DNA of 64,000 nt from Salinicoccus kekensis (GCF_900220995.1 NZ_OBQF01000005.1:62001-126000), one strand, 5' to 3'; counted from the first letter of the stretch, positions 17,662 through 24,727 are shown. The notes: generated by a model from the sequence alone, not told the origin. A program made the numbers and translations.

Positions 17662-18435
17662 ATGCCAGATATCAAGAAATTAGCAGATGAAATATATGAA
17701 GCCGAAAAGACGGGCGCACCCATCCAGCCGCTCACCGAAAGGCATCCGGAGCTCACAGCTGCGGATGCTTATGCGGTCCAGCTGAAATATGCCGAGCGCC
17801 GGATGGATGACGGCGCAGTCGTCAAAGGCAAGAAGATCGGCCTCACATCAAAAGCCATGCAGGAGATGCTCGGCGTCGACCAGCCGGATTACGGCCATAT
17901 CTTCGATGATATGATCTATAAGGAAGGCGAGAAGATCGATGTCGACCAGTTCATCCAGCCGAGGATCGAATTTGAGATCGCCTTCGTGCTGAAAGAAGAC
18001 ATCGATGCCGCGAACATCACAGCGGATAATGCGGCGGACTACATCGATTATGCGGTGCCGGCCGCGGAACTCATCGACAGCCGGATCGCCGACTGGAAGA
18101 TCAAGTTCGAGGATACCGTCTCCGACAACGGCTCCTCCGCCGGTGCACTGCTCGGCGGGAAACAGCTGAAGCTTGAAGATATCGACCTGCCGGCAGAACG
18201 GATGGAAATCTTCAAAAACGGCATGAAGATCGACGAAGGCTACGGCAGCGCGGTGCTCGGCAACCCGCTGGAAGCCGTCGTCTGGCTTGCGAAGTCCCTC
18301 GACGAGTACGATATCGGCTTGAAAAAAGGCGAAGTCGTACTCGCCGGATCACTGACCAAAGCGATGGATGTAGACGCAGGCGATGTATTTGAAGCACATT
18401 TTGAGAATCTCGGCTCGGTCAAAGTTGAATTTTAA
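17662..18435 (+). CDS. 2-hydroxypenta-2,4-dienoate (2-keto-4-pentenoate) hydratase
   Basis: A 257-residue MhpD/DmpE/XylJ-family enzyme adding water to 2-hydroxypenta-2,4-dienoate to give 4-hydroxy-2-oxovalerate. Blocks include VKGKKIGLTSKAMQEMLGVD near 55, DYGHIFDDMIY near 75, the metal-binding PRIEFEIAFVLKEDI near 100, AAELIDSRIADWKIKFEDT near 135, DNGSSAGALLGG, and LAGSLTKAMDVDAGD near 232. RBS AAGGAG is 8 nt ahead of the ATG. It connects the hydrolase product to the aldolase substrate and completes the lower pathway. Confidence 0.92.
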   Translation: MPDIKKLADEIYEAEKTGAPIQPLTERHPELTAADAYAVQLKYAERRMDDGAVVKGKKIGLTSKAMQEMLGVDQPDYGHIFDDMIYKEGEKIDVDQFIQPRIEFEIAFVLKEDIDAANITADNAADYIDYAVPAAELIDSRIADWKIKFEDTVSDNGSSAGALLGGKQLKLEDIDLPAERMEIFKNGMKIDEGYGSAVLGNPLEAVVWLAKSLDEYDIGLKKGEVVLAGSLTKAMDVDAGDVFEAHFENLGSVKVEF

Positions 18436-18450
18436 ATTGAATTTAAATGG

Positions 18451-18481
18451 ACGGACCTCAGTTTGACTGGGGTCCGTTTTT
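18451..18481. terminator. Terminator after the hydratase gene
   Basis: ACGGACC-CAG and CTG-GGTCCGT form an imperfect stem followed by TTTTTCAC on the plus strand. It overlaps the 3' end of the convergent alcohol dehydrogenase gene. Confidence 0.75.
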
Positions 18482-19684
18482 CACTTTCATATACATTTCC
18501 CTGAATTTTTCCCTCGTGAAGATCACCGGCACCGGATAGAGCGGATTGGCTTCGGCATACGAGTATTCAATCATCTCATCTATATCATCCTCTTCTATTT
18601 CAGGCATCGTCTCCCTGATGCCGAGGGCTTTATTCAAATCCCGGATATGTTCTATGAACTTCTGCGCTTTTTCTGCATCATCTTCCCCGTCCCTGGAGAT
18701 GCCTGCAGCATCCGCAAGTCCTGCAAGATCGGAATGGACCGCTGCGCCGTACTCTTCTAGGGTGTAAGGCATGATGATCGCATTCGCCTCGCCGTGCGTC
18801 ACTGGATACCGCGCACCGATCTGGTGCGCCATCGCATGGATGTTGCCGACGTATCCTCTGGTGAATGTCCGTCCTGCAAGATATGCCGCGTACTGCATAT
18901 TGTCGCGCGCCTTTTTATTCCTCCCGTTGCGGTAAGTGATGGGCAGATTCTCGAACAGGAGCCGGATCGCCTCCTCCGCCATGCTGCGCGTCTCTTTCGT
19001 ATTGCTGCGGTTGATGTAGGCTTCGACGACATGGCTCACTGCATCCATCCCGGTGTGCGCAGTGATCTCGGGCGGGAGGCCCGTCGTGAGTGAGGCATCC
19101 AGAACGGCGATTTCAGGCACGAGTGCCGGATCCATGATGGCATACTTCGCCCTGCTCCCGCTGTCTGTGATGACCGCAGCAAGTGTCCCTTCACTCCCCG
19201 TGCCGGCAGTCGTCGGCACCGCGATCACCGGCGGCAGCTTCTTGCGGACTTTGAGCAGGCCATGATACTGTTTAAGATTCTTGTGTTCCGCCTCCACCAT
19301 CACCGCAGTCCCTTTTGCGCAGTCCAGCGGCGAACCGCCGCCGAAACCGATGATGGCGTCACAATTGTTTACATTATATATCTCAGCCGCTTCGATGGCA
19401 TTTTGATCGGTCGGGTTAGGTACCGTCCCATCGTAGATGAAATACTCGATCTTCTGTGACTTGAGGCCCTCAAGCAGGGTGTCCATCAGACCGAGGTTGC
19501 TGATGCCTTTGTCCGTCACGATGAGCACTTTATTGTAATTCCTAGCTTTTAGAGTTTTGGGAAGGTGTTCAAGCATCCCCTCCCCTCGCAGCAGCATCGG
19601 CGGCTTCCAGTCGAGGAGCTTCACCGCCTGTCTGAGGATCGCCTGATAGGTCCGGGCGTAGGTTTTGTAGATTTTACTTTCCAT
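18458..19684 (-). CDS. Iron-containing alcohol dehydrogenase (group III)
   Basis: A 408-residue NAD(P)-dependent dehydrogenase with the Rossmann block CDAIIGFGGGSPLDCAKG near 112, VPTTAGTGSEGTLAAV near 158, and metal ligands Asp/His in PEITAHTGMDAVSHVVEAY near 205 and His in NIHAMAHQIGARYPVTHG near 285. Substrate cannot be read from sequence; alcohols, aldehydes or maleylacetate-like compounds are possible. It converges on the hydratase gene and may dispose of acetaldehyde from the aldolase or act independently. No dedicated promoter was identified. Confidence 0.88.
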   Translation of the reverse strand: MESKIYKTYARTYQAILRQAVKLLDWKPPMLLRGEGMLEHLPKTLKARNYNKVLIVTDKGISNLGLMDTLLEGLKSQKIEYFIYDGTVPNPTDQNAIEAAEIYNVNNCDAIIGFGGGSPLDCAKGTAVMVEAEHKNLKQYHGLLKVRKKLPPVIAVPTTAGTGSEGTLAAVITDSGSRAKYAIMDPALVPEIAVLDASLTTGLPPEITAHTGMDAVSHVVEAYINRSNTKETRSMAEEAIRLLFENLPITYRNGRNKKARDNMQYAAYLAGRTFTRGYVGNIHAMAHQIGARYPVTHGEANAIIMPYTLEEYGAAVHSDLAGLADAAGISRDGEDDAEKAQKFIEHIRDLNKALGIRETMPEIEEDDIDEMIEYSYAEANPLYPVPVIFTREKFREMYMKVKNGPQSN

Positions 19685-19748
19685 CTGATCACCTGTCGTT
19701 TTTTATAATGCTCTTTCCCTGTCAGGTGATTTTCTAACATCATGCGAA

Positions 19749-19774
19749 GTGTAATTTATTGGTGTAAAGGGTAA
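19749..19774 (+). promoter_or_regulatory. SigB-like promoter of the small lipoprotein gene
   Basis: GTGTAA, 14 nt, GGGTAA: one mismatch to the SigB consensus in each hexamer. It lies 34 nt before the start at 19808. Confidence 0.6.
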
Positions 19775-19807
19775 ATTGTATGTAACATCTCTTTAGGAGT
19801 GATATTG

Positions 19808-19981
19808 ATGCTGACCCGGAAGTTTCTGATGGCCGGCGGGCTCTCCGCTGTTGTCATGCTCAGTGCCTGCGGCGGTGAAGAGAATGTCGAGACGGACACC
19901 GATACCGAGCCGATCGAGCAGGAGGACAGAGGCGAAGATATTGACGAAGAAGAAGGCGAAGACGATACTTCGACGGAGTAA
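19808..19981 (+). CDS. Small acidic lipoprotein (57 residues)
   Basis: MLTRKFLMAGGLSAVVMLSAC is a type II signal peptide with the lipobox LSAC. The mature part is about 37 residues, nearly all Glu, Asp, Thr and Gly. AGGAG is 8 nt ahead of the ATG, and an intrinsic terminator follows 9 nt after the stop. With the SigB-like promoter this is a self-contained stress-induced gene. Similar tiny acidic lipoproteins are common in Staphylococcaceae and have no known function. Confidence 0.75.
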   Translation: MLTRKFLMAGGLSAVVMLSACGGEENVETDTDTEPIEQEDRGEDIDEEEGEDDTSTE

Positions 19982-19989
19982 TGTTAAGG

Positions 19990-20014
19990 ACCGGCACAGG
20001 GAGTGCCGGTTTCT
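19990..20014 (+). terminator. Terminator after the small lipoprotein gene
   Basis: ACCGGCAC, loop AGGGA, GTGCCGGT, then TTCTT. Confidence 0.75.
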
Positions 20015-20021
20015 TAAGGTG

Positions 20022-20215
20022 CGGCGGCATAACTTGGCTGATTCGGGGGCACTTATGTCATATTCCACATCAAAATGACATAACTCATCTGATTCGGGGG
20101 CACTTATGTCATGAATCGCATCAAAATGACATAACTCATCTGATTCGGCACCACTTATGTCATGAATCACATCAAAATGACATAAGTCATCCGAGTCGGC
20201 ATCACTTATGTCACC
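20022..20215. repeat. 51-bp palindromic repeat array 1 (about 4 units)
   Basis: Core elements (CATAA) recur at 20028, 20079, 20130 and 20181, exactly 51 bp apart. Each unit reads left arm TGACATAAC, about 20 nt, right arm CTTATGTCA, then an A-rich linker of about 13 nt. The arms are complementary, so each unit can fold into a hairpin. The first unit has GGCATAA paired to TTATGTC through one G-U pair, the same variant as array 2. Frames are open on both strands because 51 is 17 codons. The array lies directly outside the rpsR-linked island. Confidence 0.88.
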
Positions 20216-20245
20216 CACCCCCCCTCACCCAATACCCAAATAAAA

Positions 20246-20279
20246 AACACCCCGCAAGGCTCAAGGCCTGCGGGGTGTT
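20246..20279 (-). terminator. Strong terminator, minus-strand polarity, outside the island (probably the original rpsR terminator)
   Basis: AACACCCCGCAAGGC pairs with GCC-TGCGGGGTGTT around TCAA; on the minus strand it is followed by TTTTTTATTT. No minus-strand gene lies directly upstream except across the island, at whose far end is rpsR. It lies 6 nt from the att-like repeat at 20285, so it was probably the rpsR terminator before integration. Confidence 0.75.
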
Positions 20280-20284
20280 CAACA

Positions 20285-20301
20285 TATTATGCTTCTTCTT
20301 T
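20285..20301. repeat. Left attachment-site copy (17 bp) of the rpsR island
   Basis: TATTATGCTTCTTCTTT is identical to 24711-24727, where it spans the stop codon and last codons of rpsR. The two direct copies bound the island. Confidence 0.82.
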
Positions 20302-20414
20302 TATGTAAAGTGAATTAAGGAGCATTCAGACTTGACCACAATGTTGTCATATCAGGGTTTGAAGGGCTATGTATAGAATGTGTATTCCCAGACTGTTTGC
20401 CCTTAGCTCATTAA

Positions 20415-20432
20415 TTTGCCCTGAAATTGCCC
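20415..20432. repeat. Island-end direct repeat, left copy
   Basis: TTTGCCCTGAAATTGCCC, repeated in the same orientation at 24622-24639 with one substitution. Each lies about 90-115 nt inside an att copy, the position expected for recombinase arm sites. Confidence 0.6.
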
Positions 20433-20460
20433 TTTGCTTAGACTTTATAAATACAAGTCG

Positions 20461-20805
20461 CTATTTGTCTAATCCAAGATCTGAAATATGTGACTCCAAC
20501 GTGTTAATATCAAAATCACTAGCTTCACCAATGTATTTATCTTTAGTGAAAAGGGACTTCTTCAGAATGTATGGTGGGTCATCAATTAAGATATAAGATG
20601 GTTCAGTTAATCCTGATTGTCTCCATCCTAGGAAGGCAGGCCTATACTTTCGTTGATGTTCCTTACCTTTTTTCGTTGAAATAGCAAAGAAATATACATC
20701 ATCAGCATCCGAATCTAAAACAAATACCGGCCTCTCCTTGCTGCCTTTACCATCATCAAAGGTCAGGAGTTGCCGGTATATTGATCCATATGAGATTCTA
20801 GCCAT
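20461..20805 (-). CDS. Type II toxin, PemK/MazF-like
   Basis: A 114-residue protein with the PemK-like N-terminus ISYGSIYRQLLTFDDGKGSK followed by ERPVFVLDSDADDVYFFAIS, which corresponds to the first strands and the conserved RP-V motif of MazF/PemK endoribonucleases. The later LTEPSYILIDDPPYILKKSL matches the second half of the fold. Its ATG overlaps the last 8 nt of the antitoxin frame. mRNA interferase activity is inferred from family. In this island it may act as an addiction module. Confidence 0.75.
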   Translation of the reverse strand: MARISYGSIYRQLLTFDDGKGSKERPVFVLDSDADDVYFFAISTKKGKEHQRKYRPAFLGWRQSGLTEPSYILIDDPPYILKKSLFTKDKYIGEASDFDINTLESHISDLGLDK

Positions 20806-20947
20806 TATACCATTCCCTATGGTTTGGGTTGCGTTTATCTAAAATGACTTTCCCGTCTTTAGTTGTTTCTAGTCTCACTGCTCTTTCTTTCAGTTTCTCA
20901 ATATTAAAATTCGGTTTCCGAGCGACCTGATTATCGGCACTGATCAT
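20798..20947 (-). CDS. Putative antitoxin of the PemK/MazF-like toxin (49 residues)
   Basis: MISADNQVARKPNFNIEKLK opens a 49-codon frame ending NPNHREWYNG. AGGAGGGG precedes the ATG and the stop codon overlaps the toxin start by 8 nt, the usual order of antitoxin then toxin. It is rich in Lys, Arg and Asn with a predicted helix in IEKLKERAVRLE. No AbrB or RHH signature is recognised, so its antitoxin role rests on position and size. Confidence 0.65.
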   Translation of the reverse strand: MISADNQVARKPNFNIEKLKERAVRLETTKDGKVILDKRNPNHREWYNG

Positions 20948-21168
20948 TTATAACACCCCTCCTAAAAAGATATATAAATGTTTAGTGATACTATTATATA
21001 CCCTTTTTCACGTACCATACAAGGGATTGGCATCAAGTTTCAAAATCTCCGCATATATGCGTTTTAAGAACTTTTAACCCTTATATGAACAAAAGTATCA
21101 GGCAGTTACCAAATCGTCCAATGTGTGGCATCCTCAGAGGACGAATTCTGTTATATATATCGAAAAAA

Positions 21169-21191
21169 GGTAAGTGTTTTACACACTCACC
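21169..21191 (-). terminator. Possible minus-strand terminator inside the island
   Basis: On the minus strand GGTGAGTGT-GTAAA-ACACTTACC (one mismatch) is followed by TTTTTTCG. Confidence 0.55.
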
Positions 21192-21273
21192 CCAGCTTGA
21201 GATATTTCTTAATTATGAGAAATTCACTCCTTTTTAGGGCGTCCAATTTGTAAAGCTTCTTCTTCATTTCATC

Positions 21274-21468
21274 TTATCGAGCAATCTCCCGCCATATATC
21301 TTTGACATACTTTTCAGCCTTTGCCGTCTCCCAAACGACTTTATTACCTCTGCGGTATTCACAGGAACGCATACGATCATCTTTCAAGAAATATAAATCA
21401 AAGTATGATTCGCTGATGCACATGAACTCGCAAAGTGTCTTTTTATCTGCAAACCACTTGCCTCGTAT
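21274..21468 (-). pseudogene. Remnant of a small phage/island-type gene
   Basis: A 64-residue open stretch reads RGKWFADKKTLCEFMCISES and YRRGNKVVWETAKAEKYVKD, ending WREIAR. It resembles in length and layout the small DNA-binding proteins (excisionase or DUF771-like) of staphylococcal phages and islands. It has no start codon or ribosome binding site, and an in-frame TAA precedes it, so it is a truncated or frameshifted copy. Confidence 0.4.
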
Positions 21469-21648
21469 TTAGATCAATCCCAACATGTTTTATATTGAAA
21501 GGTCGAGTAATCTCATTCTATTTGCAGACCTCACGACTGCATACTCAAGAGCCGATAACCCATCAGATTTCATATCTTTAATGTTTTCCGCTGTCTCAAT
21601 TATTATAGTATAAAAGTTGGTGATCTTTCGATGTTCCGACTCTATAAT

Positions 21649-21831
21649 TTAGGTGATATCTATTTTATTCACTTTTGAATTGTAATCTTCAAGTTCTCGT
21701 TTTACTTTTGCTAAAAGTAGGTTAACTTTTTTTAGCATAATCTTTTTTATCTCATTCGAAACACTCTTGTCTTTAAGATAGTCCCCCAATTTCGCCCACT
21801 TGACTTGCATATTTCCTAATATTCTTCCCAT
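21649..21831 (-). CDS. Hypothetical small protein in the island
   Basis: A 60-residue Lys-rich frame (MGRILGNMQVKWAKLGDYLK) predicted to be helical. No clear ribosome binding site, and a LexA-like or other operator was not seen. It may be a remnant. Confidence 0.3.
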   Translation of the reverse strand: MGRILGNMQVKWAKLGDYLKDKSVSNEIKKIMLKKVNLLLAKVKRELEDYNSKVNKIDIT

Positions 21832-21877
21832 GTACAGTCAACAGCTGACCATATTTTTTGACATGTTATCATCTTAT

Positions 21878-22060
21878 TTAGAGGCCTTCCAATTCTTCCG
21901 CTTGCAGCTCACCATGCATTAATAAGTGGTACAGTTGCTGCTTATTTATTAAAAGGTCGTTAACTTCGTTTTCTCTTTTGATGTACTTGCCTTTGACGTA
22001 TTCTGCGTCAGATAGCTTGTTTACATTGAGTCTGCTTGTCTCGATTTCTTTATTACTCAT
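21878..22060 (-). CDS. Hypothetical small protein in the island
   Basis: A 60-residue charged frame (MSNKEIETSRLNVNKLSDAE) with AGGAAAG about 9 nt ahead of the ATG. The sequence YVKGKYIKRENEVNDLLINK is helical. No family recognised. It is divergent from the DUF4145 gene. Confidence 0.45.
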   Translation of the reverse strand: MSNKEIETSRLNVNKLSDAEYVKGKYIKRENEVNDLLINKQQLYHLLMHGELQAEELEGL

Positions 22061-22176
22061 TATTATCTACTTTCCTAATTGCTAATTTTTAATAATCTTG
22101 AAAAACCGAACTATTCTTACCTTCAATCCTTTCTTTAGGTATAATTTAGTTAATTTACTTTATGAGGTGGAAAATT

Positions 22177-22851
22177 ATGAAACTAAAATGTCCTTTTTGT
22201 GACCATGCCGTCGCTGAAACTCCCGATACGTTCCGACAAAACTATATAAATTTTTATGATGCGATTGATACGTTATATACTATTCACGGAACAAGAGAAG
22301 AATCTGATTATGATATAAGAATTAACAAGTTACGTTGTTCTCATTGCGATAGAACTTCTTACGATGTTGGAGGAGTTCACGGCGAATATACACACATCCA
22401 ATTGCCAATCCATCCACTTTCCAAGGCGAAACAGTTGCCAGAGTATATACCGGCTGTTCTTCGCGAAGATTATGAAGAGGCATACAGGATAGTTCATTTA
22501 AGTCCTAAAGCTTCTGCGACCCTTTCAAGAAGATGCCTTCAAGGGATGATTCGAGATTTCTTTGAGATTTCAAAAACATCTTTGCACGACGAGATAAAAG
22601 CCATTGAAGGATTGATATCTGAAGACCAAAATTCTGTCTTACATTCCTTACGCAAAATTGGGAACGTTGGAGCTCACTTAGAAAAAGATGTTAATCTCAT
22701 CCTTGATGTCACTGTAGAGGATGCAGGAAAATTGTTACTAGTCTTGGAATATTTCTTTAAAGAATGGTATGTTTCAAAACATGAAACCCAAGAATTGTTT
22801 TCAGATATCGAAGCCATCGATAAAGATCTCCAAGAGCGAAGGAAAGGTTAA
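22177..22851 (+). CDS. DUF4145 domain protein with N-terminal zinc ribbon
   Basis: A 224-residue protein. The N-terminal two Cys pairs (CPFC at 4-7 and CSHC near 55) form a zinc-ribbon-like module. The C-terminal DUF4145 part carries the HEPN-like features SRRCLQGMIRDFFEISKTSL and LRKIGNVGAHLEKDV (Arg-x4-6-His region). DUF4145 domains are often found in or beside restriction and other defence genes, where HEPN members are RNases. GAGGTGG serves the ATG at 22177; an upstream ATG at 22162 does not fit. It is the best-preserved cargo gene of the rpsR island. Confidence 0.75.
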   Translation: MKLKCPFCDHAVAETPDTFRQNYINFYDAIDTLYTIHGTREESDYDIRINKLRCSHCDRTSYDVGGVHGEYTHIQLPIHPLSKAKQLPEYIPAVLREDYEEAYRIVHLSPKASATLSRRCLQGMIRDFFEISKTSLHDEIKAIEGLISEDQNSVLHSLRKIGNVGAHLEKDVNLILDVTVEDAGKLLLVLEYFFKEWYVSKHETQELFSDIEAIDKDLQERRKG

Positions 22852-22930
22852 ACGCTTAATATTAAATTCTTACTTGCTTCACTCATAATCAACTGAGTCT
22901 GCTGCGCTGATACTTCTTTCAAGTGAGTTG

Positions 22931-23188
22931 CTATCCTCTTTTGTTATAAGTTTCAGCGTCTTTGTTGATGGTTCTGATGAGAACCTCTAAAAGCCTTTCC
23001 TCTCTGGCTAAAGATTTATGAGTAGAGAGATACTCTTGATAACCTTTCTTCACAGCTTCCAACTCGTCTTCTTGTTCTTCCTCATATGCGATAACTTTGG
23101 CTTCATTGCCCAGATTTACGTTAATACCTGCGGCATAGACTCTGATGTAAGGCTTGGATAACTCTTCAATGTCTTCAATCGATCGGCT
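22931..23188 (-). pseudogene. Truncated or frameshifted island gene
   Basis: An open stretch on the minus strand reads RSIEDIEELSKPYIRVYAAG, then VNLGNEAKVIAYEEEQEDEL, and ends INKDAETYNKRG. It is coding-like but begins after an in-frame TGA with no start codon. A neighbouring frame (23116-23337) continues upstream with a similar LNEADRLKTLKSYP stretch, which indicates a frameshift. No family assigned. Confidence 0.4.
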
Positions 23189-23204
23189 TCATTCAGTTTG
23201 AAAT

Positions 23205-24079
23205 ATCTAACGGTCCATCTGCGGGACTTCATTATATAAAAAATCGGATGAGGGATTAAAGCAGCGCTCCCTGGACATTTACGCCATTGTGATACATGCC
23301 TTCTATGCTTATACCCGTCCGGGGAATATAACTTCAAACCGGAGTTCGATGTGAAGGATTTGAAGATACCGAAAGACGTTGTGGATTATGAAGCGGCCAC
23401 GACTGAAGACGATGCCAATAAGTACCTCACTCAACGGGAAATAGATGACATCTTCGCATACCCGGACTATAAGATTAAGCAGCACAAGCGGGCGGATGTG
23501 AAGCGTAACTTGAAAATGATTCAGTATGTCATTGAGTTCCAGGTGCTGAACGGCATGAGAATATCTGAACTGCTGGCCATTCAGCCGCATAATATCGACT
23601 TCGAGAACATCACACTTTTAATTGATGGTTCGATTTATTGGGATCATCAGCCGAAGGGTTCGGCTATAAGATATGACGAAGACGAAAGGCTCCCACCGCT
23701 GTATTGGATTGACTCAAAGGAGCATCAACATATTGAAGCGGCCATGCTCGAGAATAAGAAGGAAGCAAGCTGGAATGATCGTTACATGGACAAAGGCTAT
23801 GTATTCACCGGCTCGACAGACAGCCCGATGCCGCAAGATCAGGTGAACGATATGCTCAAAGAAGCGGCAGACTGGACGGGCATCAGCAAGAAAAAGAAAG
23901 TAACCAGTCATATACTGCACCATAATCATATTAGTGTCCTGGCCTTCCTCGATGTGGGGATTAAGGCGCTCATGAATCGTGTGGATCGTTCTGACTACAG
24001 GACGATCCTGCAGATATATACTCATGTCACCGATAAGATGAATGAGACGATGATGGATAAACTCGAAAAAGTGAATTAG
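23205..24079 (+). pseudogene. Tyrosine recombinase/integrase of the island, frameshifted and with lost catalytic residues
   Basis: The main frame (23351-24079, GTG start without a convincing RBS) holds the catalytic domain: YLTQREIDDIFAYPDY, VLNGMRISELLAIQPHNIDF with the first catalytic Arg, and the final LQIYTHVTDKMNETMMDKLE with the Tyr. The conserved HxLRHTH box reads HILHHNH (Arg lost), and the later GHSD box reads DRSD (His lost). N-terminal SAM-like sequence (YKKSDEGLKQRSLDIYAIV) is present upstream in another frame and joins near 23320, so there is also a frameshift. The enzyme is probably inactive, consistent with a fixed island. Confidence 0.75.
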
Positions 24080-24153
24080 TGACACTTGAGAGTGATGTGT
24101 TTCCAGGAGTCTTTTATGATACAATTAAAGTATTGAATGTAGGAGAGGTTTTA

Positions 24154-24573
24154 ATGGATAGAAGAATTAATGATTTAATAAAAAATAAGCACAATGTAAA
24201 AGTAAGCAAGGAAGATAAAGAACAGCGTCTTGAAAATTTTATAAGTGATTTATCTTCTTTAGTAGTAAAAATGAATGACGCACTTTATAAAATTGGTGCA
24301 GATTGCGGAATTACATTACTTCCGGAAAACAATCCTACCAATCAATTTTTGATAACAGAAAATAAAACAGGTACTGTAATATATTCCTTAAAAATTGACA
24401 AAGATGCTCAAATTTTAAATGTTGGTTTTGAAAAAGAAAGGTTTCTAAAAGCTTATTATATCTCTCTGAATGAAGGGATAATTATAGAGAGTGTTGATAA
24501 TGGGTCCCCTATTAATTTGGAGGACATATTAATGCTTGATTTGAAAAGAATCATTGAAATAAATAGCTTTTAA
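24154..24573 (+). CDS. Hypothetical protein at the island edge
   Basis: A 139-residue protein starting MDRRINDLIKNKHNVKVSKE. It is mixed alpha/beta, AT-rich in codons like the other island genes, with no transmembrane part and no recognised family. GGAGAGG precedes the ATG at 24154, and an intrinsic terminator follows. A longer frame from GTG 24079 overlaps the integrase stop but lacks an RBS. Confidence 0.6.
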   Translation: MDRRINDLIKNKHNVKVSKEDKEQRLENFISDLSSLVVKMNDALYKIGADCGITLLPENNPTNQFLITENKTGTVIYSLKIDKDAQILNVGFEKERFLKAYYISLNEGIIIESVDNGSPINLEDILMLDLKRIIEINSF

Positions 24574-24581
24574 GGATTTAG

Positions 24582-24606
24582 ACACCTCTCGATAGGTGTT
24601 TTTTTC
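24582..24606 (+). terminator. Terminator after the island-edge gene
   Basis: ACACCT-CTCGAT-AGGTGT followed by TTTTTTT. Confidence 0.8.
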
Positions 24607-24621
24607 TAGAAATTCCCACAC

Positions 24622-24639
24622 TTTGCCCCGAAATTGCCC
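24622..24639. repeat. Island-end direct repeat, right copy
   Basis: TTTGCCCCGAAATTGCCC; see the left copy at 20415-20432. Confidence 0.6.
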
Positions 24640-24664
24640 TGAAACCGACATTTGGACAAAAGAA

Positions 24665-24696
24665 AAAGCCCTCAAACCATTGGTTTGATAGGCTTT
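24665..24696 (-). terminator. Terminator now serving rpsR, supplied by the island
   Basis: On the minus strand a bulged stem (AAAGCC, TCAAACCA and complements) is followed by a T-rich run (TTTTTCTTTTG), 15 nt beyond the rpsR 3' end and inside the island boundary. Confidence 0.7.
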
Positions 24697-24710
24697 ATGA
24701 ACATATATAC

Positions 24711-24727
24711 TATTATGCTTCTTCTTT
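24711..24727. repeat. Right attachment-site copy (17 bp), overlapping the rpsR 3' end
   Basis: TATTATGCTTCTTCTTT, identical to 20285-20301; it includes the rpsR stop codon, so integration restores the gene end. Confidence 0.82.

Larger units (their letters stand above)
20948..21648. other. Stretch with the TA promoter and gene debris
   Basis: The toxin-antitoxin promoter is probably on the minus strand near 20989-21020 (TTGTAT, 18 nt, TATAAT). A hairpin at 21169-21191 and the remnant at 21274-21468 follow. The remainder, 21480-21648, shows only short frames without ribosome binding sites. Confidence 0.4.
20285..24727. mobile_element. Small decayed genomic island integrated at the 3' end of rpsR
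   Basis: About 4.4 kb lie between two 17-bp direct repeats, one of which is the natural rpsR 3' end. The contents fit an integrative element: a tyrosine-recombinase gene (broken), a PemK/MazF toxin-antitoxin pair, a DUF4145 protein, several short hypothetical frames and gene remnants. The DNA is visibly more AT-rich than the flanks. Near each end is an 18-bp direct repeat (20415-20432 and 24622-24639, one mismatch) that may be an integrase arm-type site. Islands at rpsR are known in staphylococci. Loss of integrase residues suggests it is now fixed. Confidence 0.8.

Noticed and set aside
20022..20215. CRISPR array
   Set aside because: Units are conserved along the whole 51 bp, with no variable spacers of uniform length, and no cas genes are nearby. 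The inverted repeat lies within each unit.
23116..23337. 73-residue minus-strand protein opposite the integrase N-terminus
   Set aside because: Composition is not protein-like over most of its length and it overlaps integrase sequence on the other strand; only the downstream frame 22931-23188 looks coding.
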